This document shows, piece after piece, positions 33,355 through 40,788 of a DNA stretch of 40,804 nucleotides (position 1 is the first letter of the stretch; each line of letters begins with the position of its first letter). The stretch covers positions 1,637 through 42,440 of the forward strand of contig JAUNSU010000022.1 in assembly GCA_030539035.1 (NCBI GenBank), given 5' to 3'. The notes under the pieces are model-generated. The model was not told the origin of the DNA, searched no databases, and saw nothing but the letters and a program-made list of their open reading frames with translations. The position numbers and the translations under genes were made by a program. This DNA comes from Planctomycetia bacterium (GTDB taxonomy: Bacteria; Planctomycetota; Planctomycetia; Pirellulales; Thermoguttaceae).

Positions 33355-33482
33355 GCAGTTTATTGAAAAATTTCCCTTTGGAGACGGTTTTAAAAAGATT
33401 TTTACAGATTCACCATCTTATGGAAACACTGTAATTTTTATTTTTTCAAAAATTTTCTAAAGGGAAAGATTGAATAAACTGC
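33355..33482. repeat. 128-bp imperfect foldback element in the hdr-flx leader
   Basis: The two halves are reverse complements across nearly their whole length. Matched pairs are GCAGTTTATT (33355) with AATAAACTGC (33473), TTTCCCTTT (33371) with AAAGGGAAA (33459), TTACAG (33402) with CTGTAA (33429) and CCAT (33413) with ATGG (33420). All share a centre near 33418-33419. I see no clear target-site duplication and no open frame inside. It may be a MITE-like relic or a structured mRNA leader. Confidence 0.75.
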
Positions 33483-33534
33483 TGTATTACAAAAAACTTT
33501 TTTCCTGCGCTTATCGAACAGGATGGTGATAAAT

Positions 33535-34104
33535 ATGAGTCTTCAAAAACCCGAAATGGTTGCACGCGTTGAGGCGCTCGCGCATACTTCTGTTGCCGAC
33601 TGCTATCAATGCGGAAAGTGTACTGCCGGATGTCCGCAGGCCGGAATCATGGACCTGGTTCCAAGCCGGCTGATTCGTCTCGTTCAAACGAACGAAGTTC
33701 GTGAAGCCGCCGCGGCCAACGCGCCTTGGCAGTGTGTTTCCTGCTTGACCTGTTCGGCTCGATGTCCGAAATTGGTTAATATCGCCGGGGTCCTTGATGC
33801 TCTCAAGCAGATCTCGGTCGAAGAAGGAATCACCTCCAAAAAATACGCCGCGACCGTCGACTTCCAAAAGGAATTCCTCCGCTGTGTTCGAAGAAATGGA
33901 CGAACAAACGAATTGGAACTGGTCGGCTTTTACAAGATCCGGCGATTTTTGGATGATTTCAGTATTAAAGCCGCTCTGAGTGATTCCAGCCTCGGGCCGA
34001 AAATGCTCGTCCGCGGAAAGCTCCATTTTGCTCCCGGATCGCCCGTCAAAGATAAAGCAGTCGTCAAAAGGATCTTCGAAAAATGCGGGGTAAAGGGCTT
34101 ATAA
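33535..34104 (+). CDS. hdrC: Heterodisulfide reductase subunit C-like iron-sulfur protein
   Basis: 189 residues. Two [4Fe-4S] ferredoxin motifs are complete: C23-x2-C26-x2-C29-x3-C33 (CYQCGKCTAGCP) and C67-x2-C70-x2-C73-x3-C77 (CVSCLTCSARCP). HdrC wires electrons between HdrA and the disulfide site in HdrB in the soluble cytoplasmic complex. The start was set at the ATG preceded by GGTGA at 5 nt; an ATG four codons earlier has no ribosome site. First gene of the hdrCBA-flxDCBA run; a 103-bp gap follows before hdrB. Confidence 0.92.
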   Translation: MSLQKPEMVARVEALAHTSVADCYQCGKCTAGCPQAGIMDLVPSRLIRLVQTNEVREAAAANAPWQCVSCLTCSARCPKLVNIAGVLDALKQISVEEGITSKKYAATVDFQKEFLRCVRRNGRTNELELVGFYKIRRFLDDFSIKAALSDSSLGPKMLVRGKLHFAPGSPVKDKAVVKRIFEKCGVKGL

Positions 34105-34152
34105 TTCCTTTCCCTGTTCTCTTGCGAATTTTCCTTTCGTTCGAGTCTGTTT

Positions 34153-34181
34153 TTGACCCAATACACATTATTTATTATTAC
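34153..34181 (+). promoter_or_regulatory. Possible internal promoter before hdrB
   Basis: TTGACC (34153-34158), 17-bp spacer, TATTAC (34176-34181), within an AT-rich 103-bp gap between hdrC and hdrB. The -10 match is only 4 of 6, so this is tentative; it would allow hdrB and later genes to be read without the foldback leader. Confidence 0.35.
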
Positions 34182-34207
34182 AAAGATTATAAAGAAAAGG
34201 TTGTATA

Positions 34208-35044
34208 ATGAAATTCGGATATTATCCCGGCTGTGCGCTTCACGGATCTTCCTTCGATTATGAACGGTCGGTCCGCGCCTGTTTGAAAAAGCTGGATGTC
34301 TCTCTCGAAGAGCTGGAAGACTGGATCTGCTGCGGAGCAACGGCTGCGCATTCCATCAACCAAAAGCTCGCAACCGCGATGCCGGCCCGAAATCTCGGAA
34401 TCGCGCAAAAGATGGGACTCTCCGAAATTTTCGCCCCTTGCCCCATGTGCTCCATGGAGCTGATCAAGGCCGCCGACGCGATTGCCAATTCTCCCGATCT
34501 CAAAAAAGAGATGTCCGAAATCGTCGAACTCCCTCTCGCGGATAATACGGAAGTCGTCAATCTCATCCAGATCTTTCAGAAAATCGGAATCGATTCCCTG
34601 ATCGCAAAACAGGTCAAAAAACTCGATGATTTTAAACCGGCCTGCTATTACGGCTGTCTCTTGACCCGTCCCCCCAAAGTTCTCAAATTCGACGATTGCG
34701 AACAGCCTTCCAGCATGGAGACGATCCTCTCCGCGCTCGGAGCCGCTCCCGTCGAATGGAATTATAAAACCGAATGCTGCGGCGCCGGATTGACCCTGTG
34801 CGATGCAAATACCGTCGTCGATCTTTCTCACAAGATCCTTTCCAATGCCCAAAAACATGGAGCGAACTGCCTTGTTGTCGTTTGCCCGATGTGTCAAATG
34901 AACCTCGATATGCGCCAGGCGGATATCGCTAAAAAATACGATCCCAAATTTAAAATGCCCATTTACTATCTTTCCGATCTGATCGGCCTTGCGGTCGGTC
35001 TTTCGGAAAAAGAACTGTGTATCAATAATCATTTCGTCGCCTGA
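34208..35044 (+). CDS. hdrB: Heterodisulfide reductase subunit B-like protein
   Basis: 278 residues. It has two CCG domains, each with the cysteine pattern that binds the noncubane [4Fe-4S] cluster cleaving disulfides in methanogen HdrB: first YPGCAL, WICCGAT, APCPMC; second CYYGC, TECCGAG, VVCPMCQMNLD. All expected cysteines are present, so the site should be active. The physiological disulfide in bacteria is not CoM-S-S-CoB; in Desulfovibrio the partner is proposed to be DsrC, which is not encoded here. The ATG follows AAGG by 7 nt. It needs HdrA and HdrC, encoded on either side. Confidence 0.93.
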   Translation: MKFGYYPGCALHGSSFDYERSVRACLKKLDVSLEELEDWICCGATAAHSINQKLATAMPARNLGIAQKMGLSEIFAPCPMCSMELIKAADAIANSPDLKKEMSEIVELPLADNTEVVNLIQIFQKIGIDSLIAKQVKKLDDFKPACYYGCLLTRPPKVLKFDDCEQPSSMETILSALGAAPVEWNYKTECCGAGLTLCDANTVVDLSHKILSNAQKHGANCLVVVCPMCQMNLDMRQADIAKKYDPKFKMPIYYLSDLIGLAVGLSEKELCINNHFVA

Positions 35045-35058
35045 ACAGATCCCGGACC

Positions 35059-35086
35059 AATCATTTGATCAAGTAATCATTTGATC
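35059..35086 (+). repeat. Direct repeat between hdrB and hdrA
   Basis: The 12-mer AATCATTTGATC occurs at 35059-35070 and 35075-35086, spaced 16 bp start to start. Each copy contains the palindromic core TTGATC/GATCAA in part. It could be a tandem regulator site or a small duplication. Confidence 0.6.
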
Positions 35087-35147
35087 CCGATCCTGATTTG
35101 TTTCCGTTGACCGATCATAAATTTTCAGAGATATTTGGATAATCCTT

Positions 35148-37160
35148 ATGGCCAAAATTGGTGTTTTTACCTGTTGGTGCGGCGAGAATATCGCAAGGCA
35201 TGTTGACTGTCAAAAAGTATCCGACGCGATCGCGCGTCTCCCGGGTGTTCATTGCAGCATGAACTACAAGTACATGTGCAGCGAGCCGGGCCAATCCATG
35301 ATCGTCGATCAGATCAAGTCGCTCGGATTGACTGCGGTCGTCGTCGCCAGCTGCTCTCCGCACATGCACCTGAAAACCTTCCGTGCGGCGGCAAAATCGG
35401 CGGGCGTCAATCCCTATCTGGTGGAGATGGCCAACATACGGGAACATTGCTCCTGGGTCCATTCCGATAAAGAAGTCGCAACCGCAAAAGCGATCGAACT
35501 GATCACGATGGCGGTGGAAAAAGTTCGGCATAATCATGCTCTTGCTCCTATTGAGGTTCCGGTCACCAAGCGCGCGCTCGTGATCGGAGCCGGGGTTGCA
35601 GGCATTCAGGCCGCCCTCGACATCGCGGCCGCCGGACATGAAGTCGTTGTCGTCGAAAAAGAACCCTCCGTCGGCGGTAAAATGGCCGGACTTTCGGAAA
35701 CCTTCCCGACTCTCGACTGCTCCCAATGTATTTTAACGCCCCGTATGGTCGAAGTCGGACAGCATCCGAAAATCAAGCTCTTAACATGGTCCGAGATCGA
35801 AAAAGTTGAAGGATACATCGGGAATTTCCGCGTTACCATCCGAAAAAAAGCCCGATATGTCGATATCAAAAAATGCACGGGCTGCGGGAACTGCTGGAAT
35901 AATTGCCCCAACAAGAAAATACCGAACTCGTTCGATTATAATCTCGGCAATCGAACGGCGATTTACGTTCCCTTCCCGCAAGCGGTTCCCGCCCGACCCG
36001 TAATCGATGCCTCCAAATGCATTAAACTGAAGACGGGCAAATGCGGGATCTGTCTTAAAAACTGCGCGGCCGGCGCCATTAATTTCGAAGATAAAGACGA
36101 ACTTGTCGTCGAAGAAGTCGGCGCCATCGTCGTTGCGACCGGATATCAGCTCTACAGTATCGGAAAAGAGCAGAGCAAGGAAACCCTCTCCGGATACGGG
36201 GAGTACGGATACGGAAAATATAAAGATGTGATCGATTCGCTCCAGTTCGAACGATTGATCTCCGCGTCCGGACCGACTGGAGGAGAGCCGAAGCGTCCTT
36301 CCGACGGAAAGATCCCGCAAAAAATCGTCTTCATCCAGTGCGTCGGATCACGGGACAACGCAAAAGGCGTCTCCTACTGCTCCAAGATCTGCTGTATGTA
36401 TACGGCCAAACACACTATGCTCTATCGGCATAAAGTCCATGAAGGCGAAGCCCATGTCTTCTATATGGATATTCGATCAGGCGGTAAAAAATATGATGAA
36501 TTTGTCCGTCGGGCCATCGAACAGGACGGCGCCGTTTATCACCGCGGACGCGTTTCGAAAATCACGGAAGAAGAAATCGACGGAGTAAAGAAACTGATCG
36601 TCCGCGGAGCCGATACCCTTTCCGGAAAACCGGTCGTTGTCGAAGCCGATATGGTCGTTCTTGCCTGCGCAATGTCCCCGACCGAAGGTGTGGAACATCT
36701 CGCGCAAAAGCTCTCCGTCGGATACGATGAATACGGCTTTTTGAGCGAATCCCATCCGAAATTGCGGCCGGTAGAAACGAACTCCGCCGGAGTCTTTGTC
36801 TGCGGCGCCTGTCAAGGTCCGAAAGATATTCCCGAATCGGTTGCCCAGGCTTCCGCCGCCGCTGCGAAAGTCCTTATTATGCTCAGCCAGCCGAAGTTGA
36901 CCCGGGAACCGGAAATCGCCTTTGTGAACGAAAAAGATTGTGCCGCGTGCGGGGCTTGCGCGAAAACATGTCCCTATCAGGCGATCTCGATTGAGGATAT
37001 TCTCGATCGAAAAGGAAATCTCGTAAAGAGAACAGCAAGAGTCAATCCGGGCCTTTGCATGGGATGCGGAACCTGCGTTTCCGTTTGTCCTTCAAAATCG
37101 ATCGATCTCGAAGGATTTACTGAAGAACAGGTTTACGCCCAGGTCGAAAGTTTGTATTGA
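35148..37160 (+). CDS. hdrA: Heterodisulfide reductase subunit A (FAD bifurcation subunit)
   Basis: 670 residues. The N-terminal HdrA domain (1-140) contains CWCG and SCSPHMHLKTF. The FAD-binding Rossmann fold starts at RALVIGAGVAGIQAAL (GAGVAG 147-152) with the GGKMAGL and LDCSQC segments. A first [4Fe-4S] motif is at 243-253 (CTGCGNCWNNCP), a further Cys group (CGICLKNC) near 298, and two C-terminal ferredoxin motifs CAACGACAKTCP (~607) and CMGCGTCVSVCP (~643). In methanogens HdrA carries the flavin that splits electrons between ferredoxin and heterodisulfide; here the donor should be NADH via the Flx proteins. The ribosome site is poor, and a 103-bp gap separates it from hdrB. It is about the usual length for the family. 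Confidence 0.95.
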   Translation: MAKIGVFTCWCGENIARHVDCQKVSDAIARLPGVHCSMNYKYMCSEPGQSMIVDQIKSLGLTAVVVASCSPHMHLKTFRAAAKSAGVNPYLVEMANIREHCSWVHSDKEVATAKAIELITMAVEKVRHNHALAPIEVPVTKRALVIGAGVAGIQAALDIAAAGHEVVVVEKEPSVGGKMAGLSETFPTLDCSQCILTPRMVEVGQHPKIKLLTWSEIEKVEGYIGNFRVTIRKKARYVDIKKCTGCGNCWNNCPNKKIPNSFDYNLGNRTAIYVPFPQAVPARPVIDASKCIKLKTGKCGICLKNCAAGAINFEDKDELVVEEVGAIVVATGYQLYSIGKEQSKETLSGYGEYGYGKYKDVIDSLQFERLISASGPTGGEPKRPSDGKIPQKIVFIQCVGSRDNAKGVSYCSKICCMYTAKHTMLYRHKVHEGEAHVFYMDIRSGGKKYDEFVRRAIEQDGAVYHRGRVSKITEEEIDGVKKLIVRGADTLSGKPVVVEADMVVLACAMSPTEGVEHLAQKLSVGYDEYGFLSESHPKLRPVETNSAGVFVCGACQGPKDIPESVAQASAAAAKVLIMLSQPKLTREPEIAFVNEKDCAACGACAKTCPYQAISIEDILDRKGNLVKRTARVNPGLCMGCGTCVSVCPSKSIDLEGFTEEQVYAQVESLY

Positions 37161-37224
37161 TCCTTCACGATCAATTCGGCGGCCGATCTCGAATTGCGAA
37201 CGATTTGAAGAATTGCGAAAGAGA

Positions 37225-37241
37225 GCGGAAGAGTCTTCCGC
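37225..37241. repeat. Perfect 17-bp palindrome between hdrA and flxD
   Basis: GCGGAAGA-G-TCTTCCGC, an 8-1-8 perfect inverted repeat in the 149-bp gap after hdrA. There is no T-run, so it is not a good intrinsic terminator; a protein-binding site or mRNA processing stem is possible. Confidence 0.55.
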
Positions 37242-37309
37242 GTAATGAAATATCCGATTTTAAATTAAAACCAAAGAATTAAAGAACTATCGAAAACCGA
37301 GGATCATTG

Positions 37310-37768
37310 ATGTCTACGGAAACAAAAGAAACAGGCGGATTCGAACCGAAGGTGATCGCCTTTGTCTGCAATTGGTGCACCTATCTGGGGGCGGATCTTG
37401 CGGGAACGAATCGTTTGGAATATCCCGCCAATATCCGGATTATCCGGCTTCCCTGTACAGGCCGAATTGATTTTAATCTGATCGTCAAGGCGTTTGAAGT
37501 CGGGGCCGATGCGGTTCTGATTTCCGGCTGCCATCCGGGCGATTGCCATTATACAGCGGGCAACTTCCATGCGCGCCGCCGCTGGATCCTCTTTCGGGAA
37601 CTTCTCGATACATTGGGGATCGATCTGAATCGGATCCATTTTTCATGGATCTCCGCTGCGGAAGGAGCTAAATTTCAAAAATTCGTCTCCGAGATCGTCG
37701 AAAAAACGAAAACCCTCGGACCTTATACGGATTTTCAAAAGATCACTCAAACCGCGGATATCGAATAA
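37310..37768 (+). CDS. flxD: MvhD/FlxD-type [2Fe-2S] electron-transfer subunit
   Basis: 152 residues. Cys20, Cys23, Cys49, Cys74 and Cys79 (CNWC, LPCTGR, GCHPGDCHY) match the MvhD family, the small [2Fe-2S] protein that bridges HdrA to its electron donor (hydrogenase in methanogens, FlxABC NADH oxidoreductase in bacteria). There is no hydrogenase gene in the window and a full flxCBA set follows, so the FlxD role is preferred. The ATG at 37310 follows GAGG by 7 nt; a TTG one codon earlier in frame is less likely. Confidence 0.9.
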   Translation: MSTETKETGGFEPKVIAFVCNWCTYLGADLAGTNRLEYPANIRIIRLPCTGRIDFNLIVKAFEVGADAVLISGCHPGDCHYTAGNFHARRRWILFRELLDTLGIDLNRIHFSWISAAEGAKFQKFVSEIVEKTKTLGPYTDFQKITQTADIE

Positions 37769-37781
37769 TTCTCAAATACCT

Positions 37782-37796
37782 GCCGCCTTATGCGGC
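37782..37796 (+). terminator. Weak hairpin between flxD and flxC
   Basis: GCCGC-CTTAT-GCGGC, a 5-bp stem, followed 8 nt later by a run of six T. It could partly terminate or just stabilise the upstream message; the downstream flx genes continue on the same strand. Confidence 0.35.
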
Positions 37797-37828
37797 TCCT
37801 CATTTTTTAAGATAAGAAAAACAGGAAT

Positions 37829-38719
37829 ATGGAAAAGCAATTAAGAGAAACGGCAAAAAGGCTCCTGTCCGATCGAACAGTCGATGTCGTAATCGGATAC
37901 GGACGTCTGGAAACCGGAGCGATCGGACCTGTCTTTATTACCGATCCGGATCAGACGGATCAGCTCGTTTGGAATACGGAATGCCATCAAAATCTGATCG
38001 TCTATTTAACGCGGAAAGAAACACGGCCCGCCGGTAAAGCGGCTGTTGTCGTTAAAGGATGCGATGCGCGCGCCGCCGTTGTTCTGGTTAATGAATCCCA
38101 ACTCAATCGCGAACAGTTCCTTTTAATCGGAATGGTTTGCAGCGGAATGGCCGATCAGAAAAAAGCCGGAAATCCTTCAGATCTCCCTCTTTACGCGAAA
38201 TGCGAAACCTGTACGGCCCATGCTCCGACCACCGTCGATATCCTGATCGGTGATCCCGCTTCCGCTCCGGCCCCTCTTTCCAAAGAGGATCGAATGCAAA
38301 AAGGGAATTACGCCAAATTGGCGAAGATCAAAGCGCTTTCTCCTGAAGATCGGCTTGATTTCTGGAAAAAAGAATTTTCCCGCTGCATTAAGTGCTATGC
38401 TTGCCGGCAAAGCTGCCCGATCTGTTATTGCAATCGATGTGTTGCCGACAAGAACAGGCCGATCCGAATTGATACCTCTTCGACTTTAAAGGGAAATTTC
38501 GCCTGGAATATCCTCCGCGCGTTCCATCTCGCCGGACGATGTGTCGGATGCGGTGCCTGTTCCGCCGCCTGTCCGGTCGGGATCGATCTGGATCTTCTGA
38601 ATCTGTCCCTCGCCATTCCCGCCGAAGAACATTTTAATTTCGTTTCCGGATCCGATTGGGGAACCGCTCCCCTGATCGGGACCTTTTCCGAAGAAGACAG
38701 GGAGGACTTTATCCGATGA
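37829..38719 (+). CDS. flxC: FlxC-type iron-sulfur electron-transfer protein
   Basis: 296 residues. The N-terminal half resembles the FrhB/HydB-associated coenzyme-binding fold (VVVKGCDARAAV at ~73-84). The C-terminal half holds two ferredoxin motifs, C186-C189-C192-C196 (CIKCYACRQSCP) with extra cysteines right after (CYCNRC), and C238-C241-C244-C248 (CVGCGACSAACP). It probably relays electrons within the NADH-oxidising Flx arm. The naming as FlxC follows gene order and length relative to the Desulfovibrio flx set and is less certain than the family call. The ribosome site AGGA is very close to the ATG. Its stop overlaps the flxB start (ATGA), showing translational coupling. Confidence 0.8.
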   Translation: MEKQLRETAKRLLSDRTVDVVIGYGRLETGAIGPVFITDPDQTDQLVWNTECHQNLIVYLTRKETRPAGKAAVVVKGCDARAAVVLVNESQLNREQFLLIGMVCSGMADQKKAGNPSDLPLYAKCETCTAHAPTTVDILIGDPASAPAPLSKEDRMQKGNYAKLAKIKALSPEDRLDFWKKEFSRCIKCYACRQSCPICYCNRCVADKNRPIRIDTSSTLKGNFAWNILRAFHLAGRCVGCGACSAACPVGIDLDLLNLSLAIPAEEHFNFVSGSDWGTAPLIGTFSEEDREDFIR

Positions 38720-39720
38720 GCCAACTCATTACTCTCGATGGTATCCGTTCCATAATGGATTCTCTTTTAAAGGAAGGCGCGATCGTTGCCGCTCCTGTCA
38801 ACGAAGGAGAAAATAAACTCTTTTTCGAAAAAATCGACACGTCCCAAAAGGCGGTTCTCTCCGGAACCGTAAAAACGGTCAATTCGATCAAGGAATTCTT
38901 CTTTCCCCGGCATGAAGTTCTTTGTACTTTCAAGCGGAACGGAAATGATATTGAATTGACCGATTCCCAGCCTTTCGACCGCGAACAGATCATCTTCGGA
39001 GCGCGTCCCTGCGATGCCGCCGCGCTTCCGGTCCTTGATCCCCTCTTCGCTTGGGACTATCAGGATCGCTTCTATCAAAGCCGAAGAGAAAAAACGACCG
39101 TTGTTGTCTTCGCCTGTCAAAATTCGGATCAGCACTGCTTTTGCGGTGCTCTCGGACTCGCTCCCGATGATCCCTCCGGCGCCGATGCAATGCTGTTCGA
39201 TCTCGGAAACGGATTCTTTGAAGTGCGGACCTTTACCGAAAAAGGAGAGCGCCTCTTTAAAGAAAAAACGTCCTCTTCCGATCAAACCGGAAAGGCCTGT
39301 CCTGTTCCCGGAAAAAAACTCCGGACCAAAGAATTATCCGTTTGGCTCAAAAAGAACTTTACCGCTTCCATTTGGGACGATATGAGTAAACGCTGCGTCG
39401 GATGCGGTGCCTGCACCTATCTTTGCCCGACCTGCCATTGCTTCGATATCGTCGATGAAGGAAGTTTTCAGAAAGGCGTTCGCGTCAAAAATTGGGACTC
39501 CTGTCAAATGGCCAACTTCACACTGCATGCTTCCGGACACAATCCCCGTGCGGTTCAGGGCCAGCGGCAGCGGCAGCGAATCGAGCATAAATTCTCGATC
39601 TATCCGGAAAAATTCGGCGTCCTCCTTTGCACCGGATGCGGAAATTGCACCAGAAATTGTCCTTCTTCCCTTGGCGTGCGCCCGTTTTTGGACGCGATCG
39701 AAAAACAATTGGATCAATAA
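38716..39720 (+). CDS. flxB: FlxB / sulfhydrogenase beta-like iron-sulfur protein
   Basis: 334 residues. It is similar in layout to HydB (sulfhydrogenase beta) and AsrA: an N-terminal domain with FGARPCDAAAL (94-104) and CQNSD...CFCG (134-144), then two ferredoxin motifs C227-C230-C233-C237 (CVGCGACTYLCP) and C305-C308-C311-C315 (CTGCGNCTRNCP). It would pass electrons from the FAD/NADH subunit FlxA to the rest of the complex. The start is the ATG that overlaps the flxC stop by 4 bp, with GGAGG 11 nt upstream. Assignment to an Hdr-linked rather than sulfite-reductase system rests on the surrounding hdr genes. Confidence 0.85.
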   Translation: MSQLITLDGIRSIMDSLLKEGAIVAAPVNEGENKLFFEKIDTSQKAVLSGTVKTVNSIKEFFFPRHEVLCTFKRNGNDIELTDSQPFDREQIIFGARPCDAAALPVLDPLFAWDYQDRFYQSRREKTTVVVFACQNSDQHCFCGALGLAPDDPSGADAMLFDLGNGFFEVRTFTEKGERLFKEKTSSSDQTGKACPVPGKKLRTKELSVWLKKNFTASIWDDMSKRCVGCGACTYLCPTCHCFDIVDEGSFQKGVRVKNWDSCQMANFTLHASGHNPRAVQGQRQRQRIEHKFSIYPEKFGVLLCTGCGNCTRNCPSSLGVRPFLDAIEKQLDQ

Positions 39721-39785
39721 ACGAACCAACTTAAAATTCCGTTTTTATACGAAAAACAAAAATTTAGAGATCAAATATATAAATC

Positions 39786-40622
39786 ATGGAAACAGAAAAT
39801 ATTTACAAACCGGATCTGATGGAAGTAATTGAAGTCAATCAGCAGACCGTTGACGTCAAGGCGGTCAAGATCCGTTTTCGCGACCCGGATCGGGCCAAAT
39901 CCTTCTCGTTCAACGTCGGACAGTTCGGACTCTACTCCGTTTTCGGTGTTGGCGAATCCACTTTTAATATCTGCTGTTCCAATTCCAAGGATTATATTGA
40001 ATTCTGTTTTCGTAAAACAGGTCGGGTAACCGAAGCGATGTGGAATATCGAGCCGGGCGATACGATCGGATTCCGCGGACCTTACGGTAATTCCTATCCT
40101 CTTTCCGATTGGGAAGGAAAAGATCTGATCTTCGTCGGCGGCGGGATCGCAATGCCTCCGATCCGCTGCGCGATTCAATACGCACTCGAAAACCGGAATA
40201 AATACGGAAAGATCACCATTGTCTACGGCGCGCGAACGGTCGGCGATCTTGTCTTTAAGAATGAACTGAACGAATGGTCGACTTTCCGCGATGTCCGTGT
40301 CGTTAAGACCGTTGATCCGGGCGGAGAAACCCCGGAATGGGACGGACTTGTCGGATTCGTTCCGACTGTTCTGGATCAAGCGGGAATTGACGGAAGCAAT
40401 GCGGTTGCGCTTGTAGTCGGCCCGCCGATCATGATCAAGTTTTCGCTTCCTGTCCTCTCCAAAATCGGTATTCCGGATACTGCGATTTTTACCAGCCTCG
40501 AAAACCGAATGAAGTGCGGGCTTGGTAAATGCGGACGATGTAATTGCGGATCCGTTTACGTCTGCAAAGAAGGGCCTGTCTTTACTCTGGACCAAATCAA
40601 TCAGCTTCCCGACGACTTCTAA
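39786..40622 (+). CDS. flxA: FlxA-type FAD/NAD(P)H oxidoreductase with [2Fe-2S] site
   Basis: 278 residues. The ferredoxin-NADP-reductase fold has an FAD domain (~1-100) ending GFRGPYGNSYP and an NAD(P) domain starting KDLIFVGGGIAMPPIRCAI (GGG 118-120). The C-terminal Cys244, Cys249, Cys252 and Cys260 (MKCGLGKCGRC...YVCKEGPVF) match the [2Fe-2S] site of the PyrK/HydG/AsrB group. This is the NADH entry subunit of the Flx-Hdr complex. Family relatives also serve in sulfhydrogenase and sulfite reductase, but the gene order hdrCBA-flxDCBA decides the role. No strong ribosome site is visible before the ATG. Last gene of the run. Confidence 0.9.
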   Translation: METENIYKPDLMEVIEVNQQTVDVKAVKIRFRDPDRAKSFSFNVGQFGLYSVFGVGESTFNICCSNSKDYIEFCFRKTGRVTEAMWNIEPGDTIGFRGPYGNSYPLSDWEGKDLIFVGGGIAMPPIRCAIQYALENRNKYGKITIVYGARTVGDLVFKNELNEWSTFRDVRVVKTVDPGGETPEWDGLVGFVPTVLDQAGIDGSNAVALVVGPPIMIKFSLPVLSKIGIPDTAIFTSLENRMKCGLGKCGRCNCGSVYVCKEGPVFTLDQINQLPDDF

Positions 40623-40700
40623 GCGGCGAGCGTTTAACGTTTAGTGATTAGCGGGGATCAACGGCAAAGCCGCATATGGAAGGTGATCGCCCTTGGGACC

Positions 40701-40717
40701 GCAGGCTTCCAGCCTGC
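40701..40717. repeat. Short palindrome after flxA, dispersed-repeat type
   Basis: GCAGGCT-TCC-AGCCTGC, a 7-bp perfect stem with a 3-nt loop. A T-run (GTTTTT) follows about 9 nt later, so it could end the hdr-flx transcript. From memory, similar GCAGGCT/AGCCTGC palindromes recur in many PVC-group genomes; only this copy is seen in the window. A smaller CGGC-AAA-GCCG lies at 40662-40672. Confidence 0.5.
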
Positions 40718-40770
40718 ATCTTCCTGTTTTTAAGATATTCTCTGAACTGGAAACAGGATTTGCAGCTTTA

Positions 40771-40788
40771 TCCTCAATGTCCTCAATG
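40771..40788 (+). repeat. Short tandem repeat near the right edge
   Basis: The 9-mer TCCTCAATG occurs twice head to tail (40771-40779, 40780-40788). The 182 bp after flxA carry no gene; besides this and the palindromes there is only a degenerate CGTTTA repeat at 40631-40644. Confidence 0.55.

Noticed and set aside
33294-33482. Foldback as a plain Rho-independent terminator for the CNNM gene
   Set aside because: It lies downstream of a TATAAT-type promoter, is 128 bp long with bulges, and is not followed by a T-run.
34187-35032. 281-codon minus-strand frame
   Set aside because: Antisense to hdrB, whose CCG motifs are complete; the minus frame has no recognisable content.
40701-40788. CRISPR array at the right edge
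   Set aside because: Repeats are 9-17 bp, of different kinds, and lack regular spacers.
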